Source: Duganella phyllosphaerae
GTDB lineage: Bacteria > Pseudomonadota > Gammaproteobacteria > Burkholderiales > Burkholderiaceae_D
DNA length: 64,000 nt
Reading direction: 5' to 3'
Assembly: GCF_001758785.1 (NCBI RefSeq)
Contig: NZ_LROM01000093.1
Coordinates: 62,001-126,000, forward strand
Made by a program: the position numbers and the translations under genes. Below are positions 1-8,324 of the stretch, piece after piece. The notes below the pieces were generated by a model. That model worked only from the letters and a program-made list of their open reading frames with translations, did no database searches and was not told the DNA's origin. How positions within the stretch are numbered: the stretch's first letter is position 1; each line of letters starts with the position of its first letter.

Positions 1-835
1 CGATGGTGAGACTACGGTCGAGCAAGATCACGAAGCCCGACACGTAGTTGCTGGCAATCTTTTGCAGGCCGAGACCGAGACCCACACCGAGCGCACCGCC
101 GAACACCGACAGCACGGTGAGGTCGATTCCCACCAGCGACAGGCTCAGCAGCACAGCGACGAGGATCAGCACGGCGCGCGCGGTGCGCGACACCACCACC
201 CGCAGGTTGGTGTGCATGCCCTGCATTTTCATCAGCCACTCTTCGAGCGCGGTACCGGCCCACAGCGCCAGCATCAACAGCACCACCACCGAGATGGCGG
301 CCTGCAAAATGTCGGCGATGGTGACCTTGTACTTACCCAGCGGCAAGAAGGTGTGATCGAGAAAATAGAATACTTCGTCCCACATGCCGGTGATGTAGAG
401 CACGTAAGCGGCCCACACCAGCAACTGGAACAGTTTTTCGAACGAGACCATGCCAGGGCTGACCTCGCGATGACGCGCAAACACGCGGCGCAAGATATAG
501 AAGGTGAAGCGGATCGCCGCCAGCGCGCCGAAGATCGGCATGGCCACGTTGATCAGGTTGGTGTGCGGCATGTATTGGCGCAACACCAGGCGCGATATCC
601 ACAGCAAACACATGATGGCCAGCGGCCCCATCACGCTGCCGAAACTTTCGACGCCGAAGCGGGCCACGTTGCCCTGGTTTTCATTGCGCCCGAAACGGGT
701 ACGCAACATCCTGGCCAGGGTCCAGCCCAACACGATAGAAGCAACGATGGCGCCCAGTTGCCACACCAGCAAAATATTCTTGAAGTCGCCGGTAACGTCG
801 TCGATCAGTTTAAGCAGCGGCTGTTGTGGTGTCAT
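1..835 (-). CDS. MscS-family mechanosensitive ion channel (3' part cut by window edge)
   Basis: Inner-membrane channel that opens under membrane tension to release solutes during osmotic downshock. The visible 278 residues start at an ATG and run off the window edge, so the C-terminal cytoplasmic domain is missing. Several hydrophobic segments (roughly residues 22-42, 66-85, 98-116, 135-150, 172-194, 219-236) precede the MscS pore helix with its Gly/Ala-rich face, GALGVGLGLGLQKIASN, at about residues 247-263, followed by YVSGFVILLDR. This is the signature of the family. The long N-terminal part before the pore region indicates one of the larger, multi-helix MscS relatives rather than a minimal MscS. 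Family assignment is firm; the subfamily cannot be told from a truncated copy. Confidence 0.9.
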   Translation of the reverse strand, partial: MTPQQPLLKLIDDVTGDFKNILLVWQLGAIVASIVLGWTLARMLRTRFGRNENQGNVARFGVESFGSVMGPLAIMCLLWISRLVLRQYMPHTNLINVAMPIFGALAAIRFTFYILRRVFARHREVSPGMVSFEKLFQLLVWAAYVLYITGMWDEVFYFLDHTFLPLGKYKVTIADILQAAISVVVLLMLALWAGTALEEWLMKMQGMHTNLRVVVSRTARAVLILVAVLLSLSLVGIDLTVLSVFGGALGVGLGLGLQKIASNYVSGFVILLDRSLTI

Positions 836-875
836 CGTGGGATCTGTGGTGTGGTATTGGAACCCGCAAAGCAAA

Positions 876-905
876 GGGGTCGGACCCCGTGCGGGGTCCG
901 ACCCC
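876..905. repeat. 30-bp palindromic REP-like repeat, copy 1
   Basis: A 30-bp inverted repeat with arms GGGGTCGGACCCC and GGGGTCCGACCCC around a short centre. It lies between the start of the mscS-like gene and the end of the methyltransferase gene. The same element recurs at 4401, 17322 and 50600. This copy and the one at 50600 share the upstream word AACCCGCAAAGCAAA, so the repeated unit is longer than the palindrome. Confidence 0.85.
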
Positions 906-931
906 AGAGGGGGCTGTGCGGGGTATAAAAG

Positions 932-2233
932 TTACTCTTCTTCTGCTTCGTCTTTCACCGGCACGACCTTCTTGGCCATCGGCTTGCGCTCGAACACGGC
1001 AGCGAAGAAGCCATCGGTCTGGTGCTTGTGCGGCAGCAATTTGAGGAAGTCGCCCATGTCCAGGTCGATCTTCTGCTCGGCCAGCACTTTGCTCATCGGT
1101 ACCAGCTCGAAGTCCGGGTGGGCTGCCAGGAACTGGTTGGCGATGAAGTCGTTCTCTTCGTCGAGGAAGCTGCAGGTGGCGTACACCAGGCGGCCGCCGC
1201 CCTTGAGCAGGCGCGCGGCGCCGTCCAGGATCGCGGCTTGCTTGACCTGCATTTCAGCGACAGCGCTTTCCTGCTGGCGCCATTTCACGTCCGGGTTGCG
1301 GCGCAGGGTACCGAGGCCCGAGCACGGCGCATCGACCAGCACGCGGTCGATCTTGCCAGCCAGGCGCTTGATCTTGGCGTCACGCTCGTGCGCGATCAGC
1401 ACCGGGTGCACATTGGACAGGCCGCTGCGCGCCAGGCGCGGCTTGAGCTTGGCCAGGCGTTTTTCGGAAACGTCGAACGCGTACAGGCGGCCGGTGTTGC
1501 GCATGGTCGCGCCCAGTGCCAGCGTCTTGCCGCCGGCGCCGGCGCAAAAGTCCACCACCATTTCGCCGCGCTTGGCGCCGACCACGGCCGACAGGATCTG
1601 GCTGCCCTCGTCCTGCACTTCGATATGGCCGTCCTTGAACAACGGCAGGTTTTGCAGCTGCGGCTTTTGCAGCACGCGCAGGCCCAGCGGTGCGAACGGC
1701 GTGGGCGTGGCGCGGATCGGCGCTTCGGCCAGGGTAGCGATGACGTCGTCGCGGTTCGCCTTGATAGCGTTCACGCGCAGGTCCAGCGGCGCCGGCTGGT
1801 TCATGCCATCGGCCAGCAGCAGGGTTTCTTCTTCGCCCATTTGCGCCACCAGCTTGTCGAACAGCCACTTGGGCATGTTCGATCGGCTCGACTTGTGCAT
1901 CACCTTGCGGTCGATTTGCAAAATGCGCTCGACCCACTGCACTTCATCGTCGGTCAGACCACCGAGCGACTCGACACCAACGGCGTCGGCCATGCCCAGC
2001 AAGGTCAGGCGACGCATGGTGGCGCCACCGCCCGCTTCGGAGAAATCGGTATAAAACGATTTGTTGCGCAGCACGTTGTACACGCACTCGGCAACGGCGC
2101 CGCGTTCACGGCCGCCCAGGCGCGGGTGGTCTTTGAAATAGCGCGACAGGGTGGTATCGGCTGGCGCGGCAAAGCGCAAAATCTCGCGCAACACTTCTTC
2201 GGCGTTGGCGAGTATCGCTGGAGGCAATCTCAT
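932..2233 (-). CDS. RsmB/NOP-family SAM-dependent RNA (cytosine-5) methyltransferase
   Basis: Predicted to methylate the C5 position of a cytosine in RNA (16S rRNA in the RsmB case) using S-adenosylmethionine. The 433-residue protein has an N-terminal NusB-like helical region, SAM-binding motif I VDFCAGAGGKTLALG at about residues 228-242, and the two cysteines of the family: Cys304 in VLVDAPCSGLGTLRRNPD (motif IV) and Cys354 in YATCSF (motif VI). The C-terminus is acidic and lysine-rich. It sits just downstream of purN on the same strand, with about 40 bases between them, so co-transcription is likely. It is shorter at its N-terminus than E. coli RsmB, so the exact substrate is uncertain and no gene symbol is given. 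Confidence 0.92.
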   Translation of the reverse strand: MRLPPAILANAEEVLREILRFAAPADTTLSRYFKDHPRLGGRERGAVAECVYNVLRNKSFYTDFSEAGGGATMRRLTLLGMADAVGVESLGGLTDDEVQWVERILQIDRKVMHKSSRSNMPKWLFDKLVAQMGEEETLLLADGMNQPAPLDLRVNAIKANRDDVIATLAEAPIRATPTPFAPLGLRVLQKPQLQNLPLFKDGHIEVQDEGSQILSAVVGAKRGEMVVDFCAGAGGKTLALGATMRNTGRLYAFDVSEKRLAKLKPRLARSGLSNVHPVLIAHERDAKIKRLAGKIDRVLVDAPCSGLGTLRRNPDVKWRQQESAVAEMQVKQAAILDGAARLLKGGGRLVYATCSFLDEENDFIANQFLAAHPDFELVPMSKVLAEQKIDLDMGDFLKLLPHKHQTDGFFAAVFERKPMAKKVVPVKDEAEEE

Positions 2234-2272
2234 GGAAATCCTTGGTTAATATGTCTGCTGTGTTTCTGCGGT

Positions 2273-2884
2273 CTACGATGCTTCGAGGACCCGGGTATGT
2301 TCTTGCACCATCGTCAGCTTGCCTGCCAGGACATCGCGCACGGCCTGCGGGTACAGCTTGTGTTCTTCGACCAGCACCCGTGCCGACAGCGTATCGGGCG
2401 TATCACCGGGCAATACCGGCACTTTTGCTTGCGCCACGGCCGGACCATGGTCCAGTTCGGCGGTAACGAAATGCACGGTCGCGCCGTGTTCGGTCACGCC
2501 GGCGGCCAGCGCCTGCGCATGGGTGTGCAGGCCCGGGAACAGCGGCAGCAGCGACGGGTGAATATTGAGCATGCGGCCGGCGTAATGATCGACGAAACCT
2601 GGCGTCAGGATGCGCATGAAGCCGGCTAGCACCACCAGGTCGGGGGCAAAGCCGTCGACAACGGTTTGCAGGGCGGCGTCGAACGCTTCGCGGCTGGCGT
2701 AATCCTTGTTCGAGACCACGGCTACAGCAATCCCATGCGCGGCGGCAAACGCGAGCCCGCCTGCATCGGCACGGTTAGCGATCACGGCGGCAATACGGGC
2801 CGGCCAACGCTCGGCCTGGGCCGCACGCACGATCGCTTCCATGTTGCTTCCGCGACCTGAAATGAGGATGACGATGTTTTTCAT
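2273..2884 (-). CDS. purN: Phosphoribosylglycinamide formyltransferase 1 (GAR transformylase)
   Basis: Transfers a formyl group from 10-formyltetrahydrofolate to glycinamide ribonucleotide, the third step of purine synthesis, in the cytoplasm. The start chosen (MKNIVILISGRGSN) gives 203 residues, normal for PurN; an upstream in-frame ATG would add eight residues that do not fit the family. The phosphate-binding loop ISGRGSNMEAI is near the N-terminus. The catalytic triad is visible as Asn107 and His109 in NIHPSLLP and Asp145 in ELDHGPAVAQ, matching E. coli Asn106, His108 and Asp144 with a one-residue shift. Same-strand neighbours are the RNA methyltransferase downstream and the barstar-like gene upstream. 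Confidence 0.96.
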   Translation of the reverse strand: MKNIVILISGRGSNMEAIVRAAQAERWPARIAAVIANRADAGGLAFAAAHGIAVAVVSNKDYASREAFDAALQTVVDGFAPDLVVLAGFMRILTPGFVDHYAGRMLNIHPSLLPLFPGLHTHAQALAAGVTEHGATVHFVTAELDHGPAVAQAKVPVLPGDTPDTLSARVLVEEHKLYPQAVRDVLAGKLTMVQEHTRVLEAS

Positions 2885-2995
2885 AGGCCGACATTGTACC
2901 TTGTCCACACGGACCGGACCAGAAAATGCCGCCTCGACGCGGTCAAATGTTGCAGCGCAGCAGTAATCAGCGCGCGAGCAACCGGTAGAGTCGCC

Positions 2996-3433
2996 TTACT
3001 CGAACGAGTAGAACACCCGGAACGGAACCTGCTTTTCAGCCCAGTAATCGGCCGCATCGCGGAAGACATCGAGCAGGGTTTCGCGCGCTTCCTTGTCAAA
3101 TTTCTGGGCATTGGGCAATTGCTCGAGCACGACCAGGAAACCTTCCTGGTGACCGGCATTGGCCATGGTCGTGGTCAGCGTCTCGCGCAGACCGTCGAAA
3201 TTCTTGCCTATACCCTTGGGAAACTGGAACGATTCGGCGATCAGGCCCAGCACCTGCTGCTTGGTGGCGCCGGCCTGCGGGTGCGCATACAGGAAGTGGT
3301 GGCCAAGGCGCGCGGCCTCCTCCTGCAATTCGACCACGCGGAAGGCGCGGATCGACTGCACCAGGTTGGCCGGCACGGTCATCAGCAATGTCTCGTTTCC
3401 CTCGATCTGACCAGGCATGTACGGTGTGTCCAC
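2996..3433 (-). CDS. Barstar-family protein (RNase-inhibitor fold), no partner nuclease nearby
   Basis: The 145-residue protein carries the barstar signature FPKGIGKNFDGLRETLTT at about residues 71-88 and an acidic C-terminal half, which in barstar binds the active site of barnase-type ribonucleases. No ribonuclease N1/T1-type gene or other secreted nuclease lies beside it, so its partner is unknown. The N-terminal 40 residues are an extension relative to barstar itself; an alternative ATG five codons downstream gives MPGQIEGNE. It is probably transcribed ahead of purN with about 110 bases between. Possible roles (inferred only) are immunity against a foreign RNase toxin or a domesticated protein-binding function. 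Confidence 0.82.
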   Translation of the reverse strand: MDTPYMPGQIEGNETLLMTVPANLVQSIRAFRVVELQEEAARLGHHFLYAHPQAGATKQQVLGLIAESFQFPKGIGKNFDGLRETLTTTMANAGHQEGFLVVLEQLPNAQKFDKEARETLLDVFRDAADYWAEKQVPFRVFYSFE

Positions 3434-3836
3434 TTTATTGTCGAGAGTGCCTAACTTGTGAATTAATGAGTAAATAATTTGAGCACCTGTCCACTTAACA
3501 CGGCCGGCGGGTCCGTGCCAACCGTGGTCGATTCAACATGTTTTTGAATCCCATACGCTTATTAGGGTAACGTGTTGTTCCTCCCAGATCAACACGAAGT
3601 TGATTCATGGCGCAATATTTGTTAAAACTGGAACCTTCTGACGGGGTTTTAAGACGAAATCGGCACATTCCTTGAGAATTCCCCTGGCGCGGTGTTTCTA
3701 GCCCGCTGTTACAATTTGTTGCCACAGATACTAGTTAGCCACTGGCCCCGCCCCGCCAACCGGACTACCATACGATCATGCGTCTCAGAGTCCCTGACAC
3801 GCACCACCGACAGTCAAACAACACGAGGTATCGAAC
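3434..3836. other. 403-bp gene-free region with overlapping inverted repeats
   Basis: This divergent spacer separates the barstar-like gene from the glycine-zipper gene and is less GC-rich than its surroundings. I see no convincing gene: a 76-residue minus-strand open frame has no similarity I recognise and no clear Shine-Dalgarno. It does hold overlapping palindromes: CGTGTTG/CAACACG (3571-3577 and 3590-3596) and ATCAAC/GTTGAT (3588-3593 and 3599-3604). A GAGG Shine-Dalgarno sits just before the ATG at 3837. Confidence 0.5.
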
Positions 3837-4361
3837 ATGAGCCTGCACACCAAAATTATCGCGGCCGCCCTTTGCGTCAGCGCCCTGCCGTTCACACAAG
3901 TTGCCAGCGCCGCCGATTTCGAAGATTACGGCCGCGTGGTGCGCGTCACCCCGCAGGTCGAGCAGATCAACCGTCCACGCCAGGAATGCCGTACCGAATA
4001 TGTGCAAGTCCAGCAGCCGCCTCCACAGCGCGGCGTCGGCGGCGCCATCATTGGCGGCCTGATCGGTGGCCTGGCCGGTAACCAGGTGGGCGGCGGCAGC
4101 GGCCGCTCGGCAGCCACCGCAGCGGGCGCCATCGCCGGCGCCGTGATCGGCGACCGTACCGAGAACTCGAACAATTCCGGCAACGGCGGCTACCAGGAAC
4201 AGCAAGTCAAGCAGTGCCGCACGGTCGATCACTGGGAATCGCGTACCTCCGGCTACCAGGTCACCTACGAATATCGCGGCCGCAACTACACCGACGTGAT
4301 GTCGTACGACCCCGGCGAACGCCTGCGCCTGCGCGTGGCGATCGAGCCGATGCAGCGCTAA
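3837..4361 (+). CDS. Glycine-zipper 2TM-domain envelope protein (17-kDa-antigen-like)
   Basis: A 174-residue exported protein. It starts with a cleavable signal peptide (MSLHTKIIAAALCVSALPF, cleavage probably after VASA). The core has a glycine-zipper hairpin at about residues 64-104, GVGGAIIGGLIGGLAGNQVG followed by GAIAGAVIGDR, which is typical of small outer-membrane or periplasmic proteins of the Rickettsia 17-kDa surface antigen/SlyB type. There is no lipobox cysteine at the cleavage site, so it is probably not a lipoprotein. The C-terminal part has two cysteines, in the segments RQECRTEY and VKQCRTVDHW, and a YRGRNYTDVMSYDPGERLRL module common in this family. The function is structural or stress-related in relatives; nothing specific can be claimed. 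Confidence 0.85.
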   Translation: MSLHTKIIAAALCVSALPFTQVASAADFEDYGRVVRVTPQVEQINRPRQECRTEYVQVQQPPPQRGVGGAIIGGLIGGLAGNQVGGGSGRSAATAAGAIAGAVIGDRTENSNNSGNGGYQEQQVKQCRTVDHWESRTSGYQVTYEYRGRNYTDVMSYDPGERLRLRVAIEPMQR

Positions 4362-4400
4362 TCCCCACCACGTTCCCGCAACACGCATGCCGTACCACTT

Positions 4401-4430
4401 GGGGTCGGACCTTGTCCAGGGTCCGACCCC
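4401..4430. repeat. 30-bp palindromic REP-like repeat, copy 2
   Basis: Arms GGGGTCGGACC and GGGTCCGACCCC, the same length and arm sequence as copies at 876, 17322 and 50600, with a divergent centre (TTGTCCA). It lies between two plus-strand genes, shortly after the stop of the glycine-zipper gene. Confidence 0.85.
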
Positions 4431-4529
4431 GGTCTGCTTCAAGGGTCCCATGCACATACGGCTTGCCGCTGGCGTCGCCCACGCGGGATAATGCGGCTTC
4501 ATTCCCGCCTTATCGACCAACCCGCCCCC

Positions 4530-5315
4530 ATGCTGATCAAACGTAAATCCATCGAAAAAGAAGAATCCTCCCGCCCGGCGCGCAAGCCCAAGTTTGCGCC
4601 GGTCACGCTGTCCGAGCAGGACGGCGTGCGCTACCTGCATTTCGGCACGGAGTGGGTGCAAGGCGCGATGCGTATCCGCAAGCCCAACTGGCCAGAGCTC
4701 GAATACGCGCAGCAGATGATGGCCGCCATGCTATGGCAGGAACAACCGCGCCACGTGGCCCAACTGGGCCTGGGCACGGCCACGCTCACCAAGTTCAGCT
4801 ACGTCACGTTCCCGGCAGCCACCATCACGGCGGTGGAGCTCAATCCATCGGTGATCGCCATCTGCGAGTCGATGTTCAAGCTGCCGCCAAACGACGCGCG
4901 CCTGCGTGTGCTGGAAATGGATGCGCTCGACTTCGTCAACGACGAGGCCAATGCGGACACCATCGACGCCCTGCAAGTGGACCTGTACGACGCCACCGCG
5001 CGCGGCCCGGTGCTCGACACCGCCGAGTTCTACCAGGCGTGCAACCGCTGCCTGCGTGACGATGGCATCATGACGGTGAACCTGTTTGGCGACCATCCGA
5101 GTTACGCGCGCAATATCAAGGCCATCAAGTTCGCGTTCACGCAGGTGATTTGCCTGCCGGAAGTCCATGACGGCAACGTCGTGGCGATCGCCTTCAAGCG
5201 CCAGCGTCCGATCGACATCGAAGCGCTCACCGCGCGGGCGGCGCAGATTTTTGCAGAGACCAAGCTGCCGGCCAAGTCGTGGGTCAAGGGCATTGCCGCC
5301 AGCCTGGCGAAATAA
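4530..5315 (+). CDS. Spermidine-synthase-like protein (class I SAM-fold)
   Basis: Contains the Rossmann-type aminopropyl/methyl-transferase core of spermidine synthases: LGLGTATLTKF (nucleotide-binding loop), AVELNPSVIAICE (acidic residue that would bind the ribose) and LEMDALDFV, followed by LYDATARGPVLDTAEFYQ. At 261 residues it lacks a clear N-terminal beta-strand domain of classical SpeE, so it belongs to the broader spermidine-synthase-like group and need not make spermidine. The start MLIKRKS was chosen because the protein reads well from there; an in-frame ATG 39 bases upstream is the alternative, and neither has a strong Shine-Dalgarno. The next gene follows after 57 bases. Confidence 0.8.
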   Translation: MLIKRKSIEKEESSRPARKPKFAPVTLSEQDGVRYLHFGTEWVQGAMRIRKPNWPELEYAQQMMAAMLWQEQPRHVAQLGLGTATLTKFSYVTFPAATITAVELNPSVIAICESMFKLPPNDARLRVLEMDALDFVNDEANADTIDALQVDLYDATARGPVLDTAEFYQACNRCLRDDGIMTVNLFGDHPSYARNIKAIKFAFTQVICLPEVHDGNVVAIAFKRQRPIDIEALTARAAQIFAETKLPAKSWVKGIAASLAK

Positions 5316-5372
5316 GCAGTAATGCAGCAGCGGCGCCGGAACGGTCCGGCGCCTAGCCAGTGGGAGCTACGC

Positions 5373-7235
<1,863 letters not shown>

Positions 7236-7277
7236 GCGCCGAGCAAGCGCCTCGCGAAAACGCCATCAAAAAACACC

Positions 7278-7306
7278 TTGGCAGCAACCGCCGAGCTGTA
7301 TATAAT
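7278..7306 (+). promoter_or_regulatory. Sigma-70 promoter of tRNA-Lys
   Basis: TTGGCA (7278-7283), 17-base spacer, perfect TATAAT (7301-7306). The predicted transcript would begin about 7 to 10 bases before the mature tRNA 5' end. Confidence 0.8.
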
Positions 7307-7320
7307 ACGGCCTCTTTCGG

Positions 7321-7396
7321 GGGTCGTTAGCTCAGCTGGTAGAGCAGCGGACTTTTAATCCGTTGGTCGCAGGTTCGAATCCCGCACGGCCTACCA
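7321..7396 (+). tRNA. tRNA-Lys (anticodon TTT)
   Basis: A 76-base cloverleaf with encoded CCA. The acceptor starts GGGTCGT, the D arm is GCTC...GAGC, the anticodon stem is GCGGA/TCCGT around loop CTTTTAA (anticodon TTT), and the T loop is TTCGAAT. The 3' half is unusual: the T stem GCAGG/CCCGC has an A-C mismatch (7371 with 7383), and the acceptor stem has G1-U72 and U4-G69 wobbles. The tRNA has its own promoter and a terminator downstream, so it is probably expressed as a single-gene unit. Confidence 0.93.
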
Positions 7397-7419
7397 CCGA
7401 ATTCAAGCAGCATCAGATC

Positions 7420-7453
7420 AAGGTTACCCGCACTATGCGCGTAGCCTTTTTTT
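7420..7453 (+). terminator. Rho-independent terminator after tRNA-Lys
   Basis: Stem AAGGTTAC (7420-7427) with GTAGCCTT (7441-7448), one G-T pair, followed by a T-run to 7453. Confidence 0.75.
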
Positions 7454-7472
7454 GTATTCGCGCACAGCCATC

Positions 7473-8195
7473 ATGCCCACCACGCTCACCCACCTGTTTG
7501 ACAAGCCCGCCCGCCACCAGCCTGTCGTGGCGCAAAACGCCATCGCGCTGACCGCAGGCCTGGGCATCGATGGCGACGTCCACGCCCACAGGCTCAGCCC
7601 GCGCCAGGTGCTGGTCACGCTGACATCCGAACTCGACGCGCTGGGACTGGCGCCGGGCGCGCTGTACGAAAACCTGGTGATCGAAGGCGCCGCGCCCGAA
7701 GATTTCTGCCCCGGCAGCGCCATCGTCAGCGGTGACGTCGAAATCCGCCTGACCATGTACTGCGAACCGTGCCAGCGCATCGCGCCGCTGGTCGGCAACC
7801 TGGCGGCCATGGTCGGGCGGCGCGGCATCCTGGGCGTGGTAGTCCATGGCGGCACGCTGCACACGGGCGATGCGGTCTCGCTGATACCGGGGCGCTACCC
7901 ACCGCTGCCGGCATCGGTGCAGCAAAAGTTCCGTGACTTTATTGCGACCATTCCTGAAGGTCGCGTGGTACGTTACCGCGATGTCACCATGGCCATCGGC
8001 GTCGATGACAGCTTCGTGCGCGCCCTGCCCGGCTACATCAAACGCAACCTGGACGCCGGACTGCCGCTGCACCGCATCGTCAACGCACGCGGGCAGTTGC
8101 TGGCGGCGCTGCCGCAGCAGGCCAGCATGCTGGCAGCCGAAGGCGTACCGTCCGATGGCGCGGTCGATCTCGAGCGTTTTCTCTGGCGGGGCTGA
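7473..8195 (+). CDS. MOSC domain fused to an alkyltransferase-like (ATL) domain
   Basis: Two domains in 240 residues. Residues 1-143 look like a MOSC domain (molybdenum-cofactor sulfurase C-terminal type): GIDGDVHAHR, ENLVIEG and the cysteine-containing YCEPCQRIAPLV. Residues 150-240 resemble the DNA-binding domain of O6-alkylguanine-DNA alkyltransferase: KFRDFIATIPEGRVVRYRDV, an arginine-finger helix VRALPGYIKRN, then LPLHRIVNARGQL. In active enzymes this last motif is PCHR; here the acceptor Cys is Leu (PLHR), as in alkyltransferase-like proteins, which bind alkylated bases without repairing them and flag them for excision repair. ATG 7473 is preferred to a TTG 21 bases upstream; neither has a good Shine-Dalgarno. 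Both domain calls come from motifs; the purpose of joining them is unknown. Confidence 0.8.
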   Translation: MPTTLTHLFDKPARHQPVVAQNAIALTAGLGIDGDVHAHRLSPRQVLVTLTSELDALGLAPGALYENLVIEGAAPEDFCPGSAIVSGDVEIRLTMYCEPCQRIAPLVGNLAAMVGRRGILGVVVHGGTLHTGDAVSLIPGRYPPLPASVQQKFRDFIATIPEGRVVRYRDVTMAIGVDDSFVRALPGYIKRNLDAGLPLHRIVNARGQLLAALPQQASMLAAEGVPSDGAVDLERFLWRG

Positions 8196-8324
8196 AACTG
8201 GCCGTTACGATACCAGCCAGCGCACCCCGCCCGTTACCGACAACTGCGCCCAGACCGGGCCGATTGACAGCCCCGACAGTATTGGTCACTATCGCCTTTT
8301 AACTTCTTTTGGGCGACTGTTTTC

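Noticed and set aside
3495..3725. A 76-residue minus-strand open frame in the gene-free spacer
   Set aside because: No Shine-Dalgarno, no recognisable family, and a composition unlike neighbouring genes.
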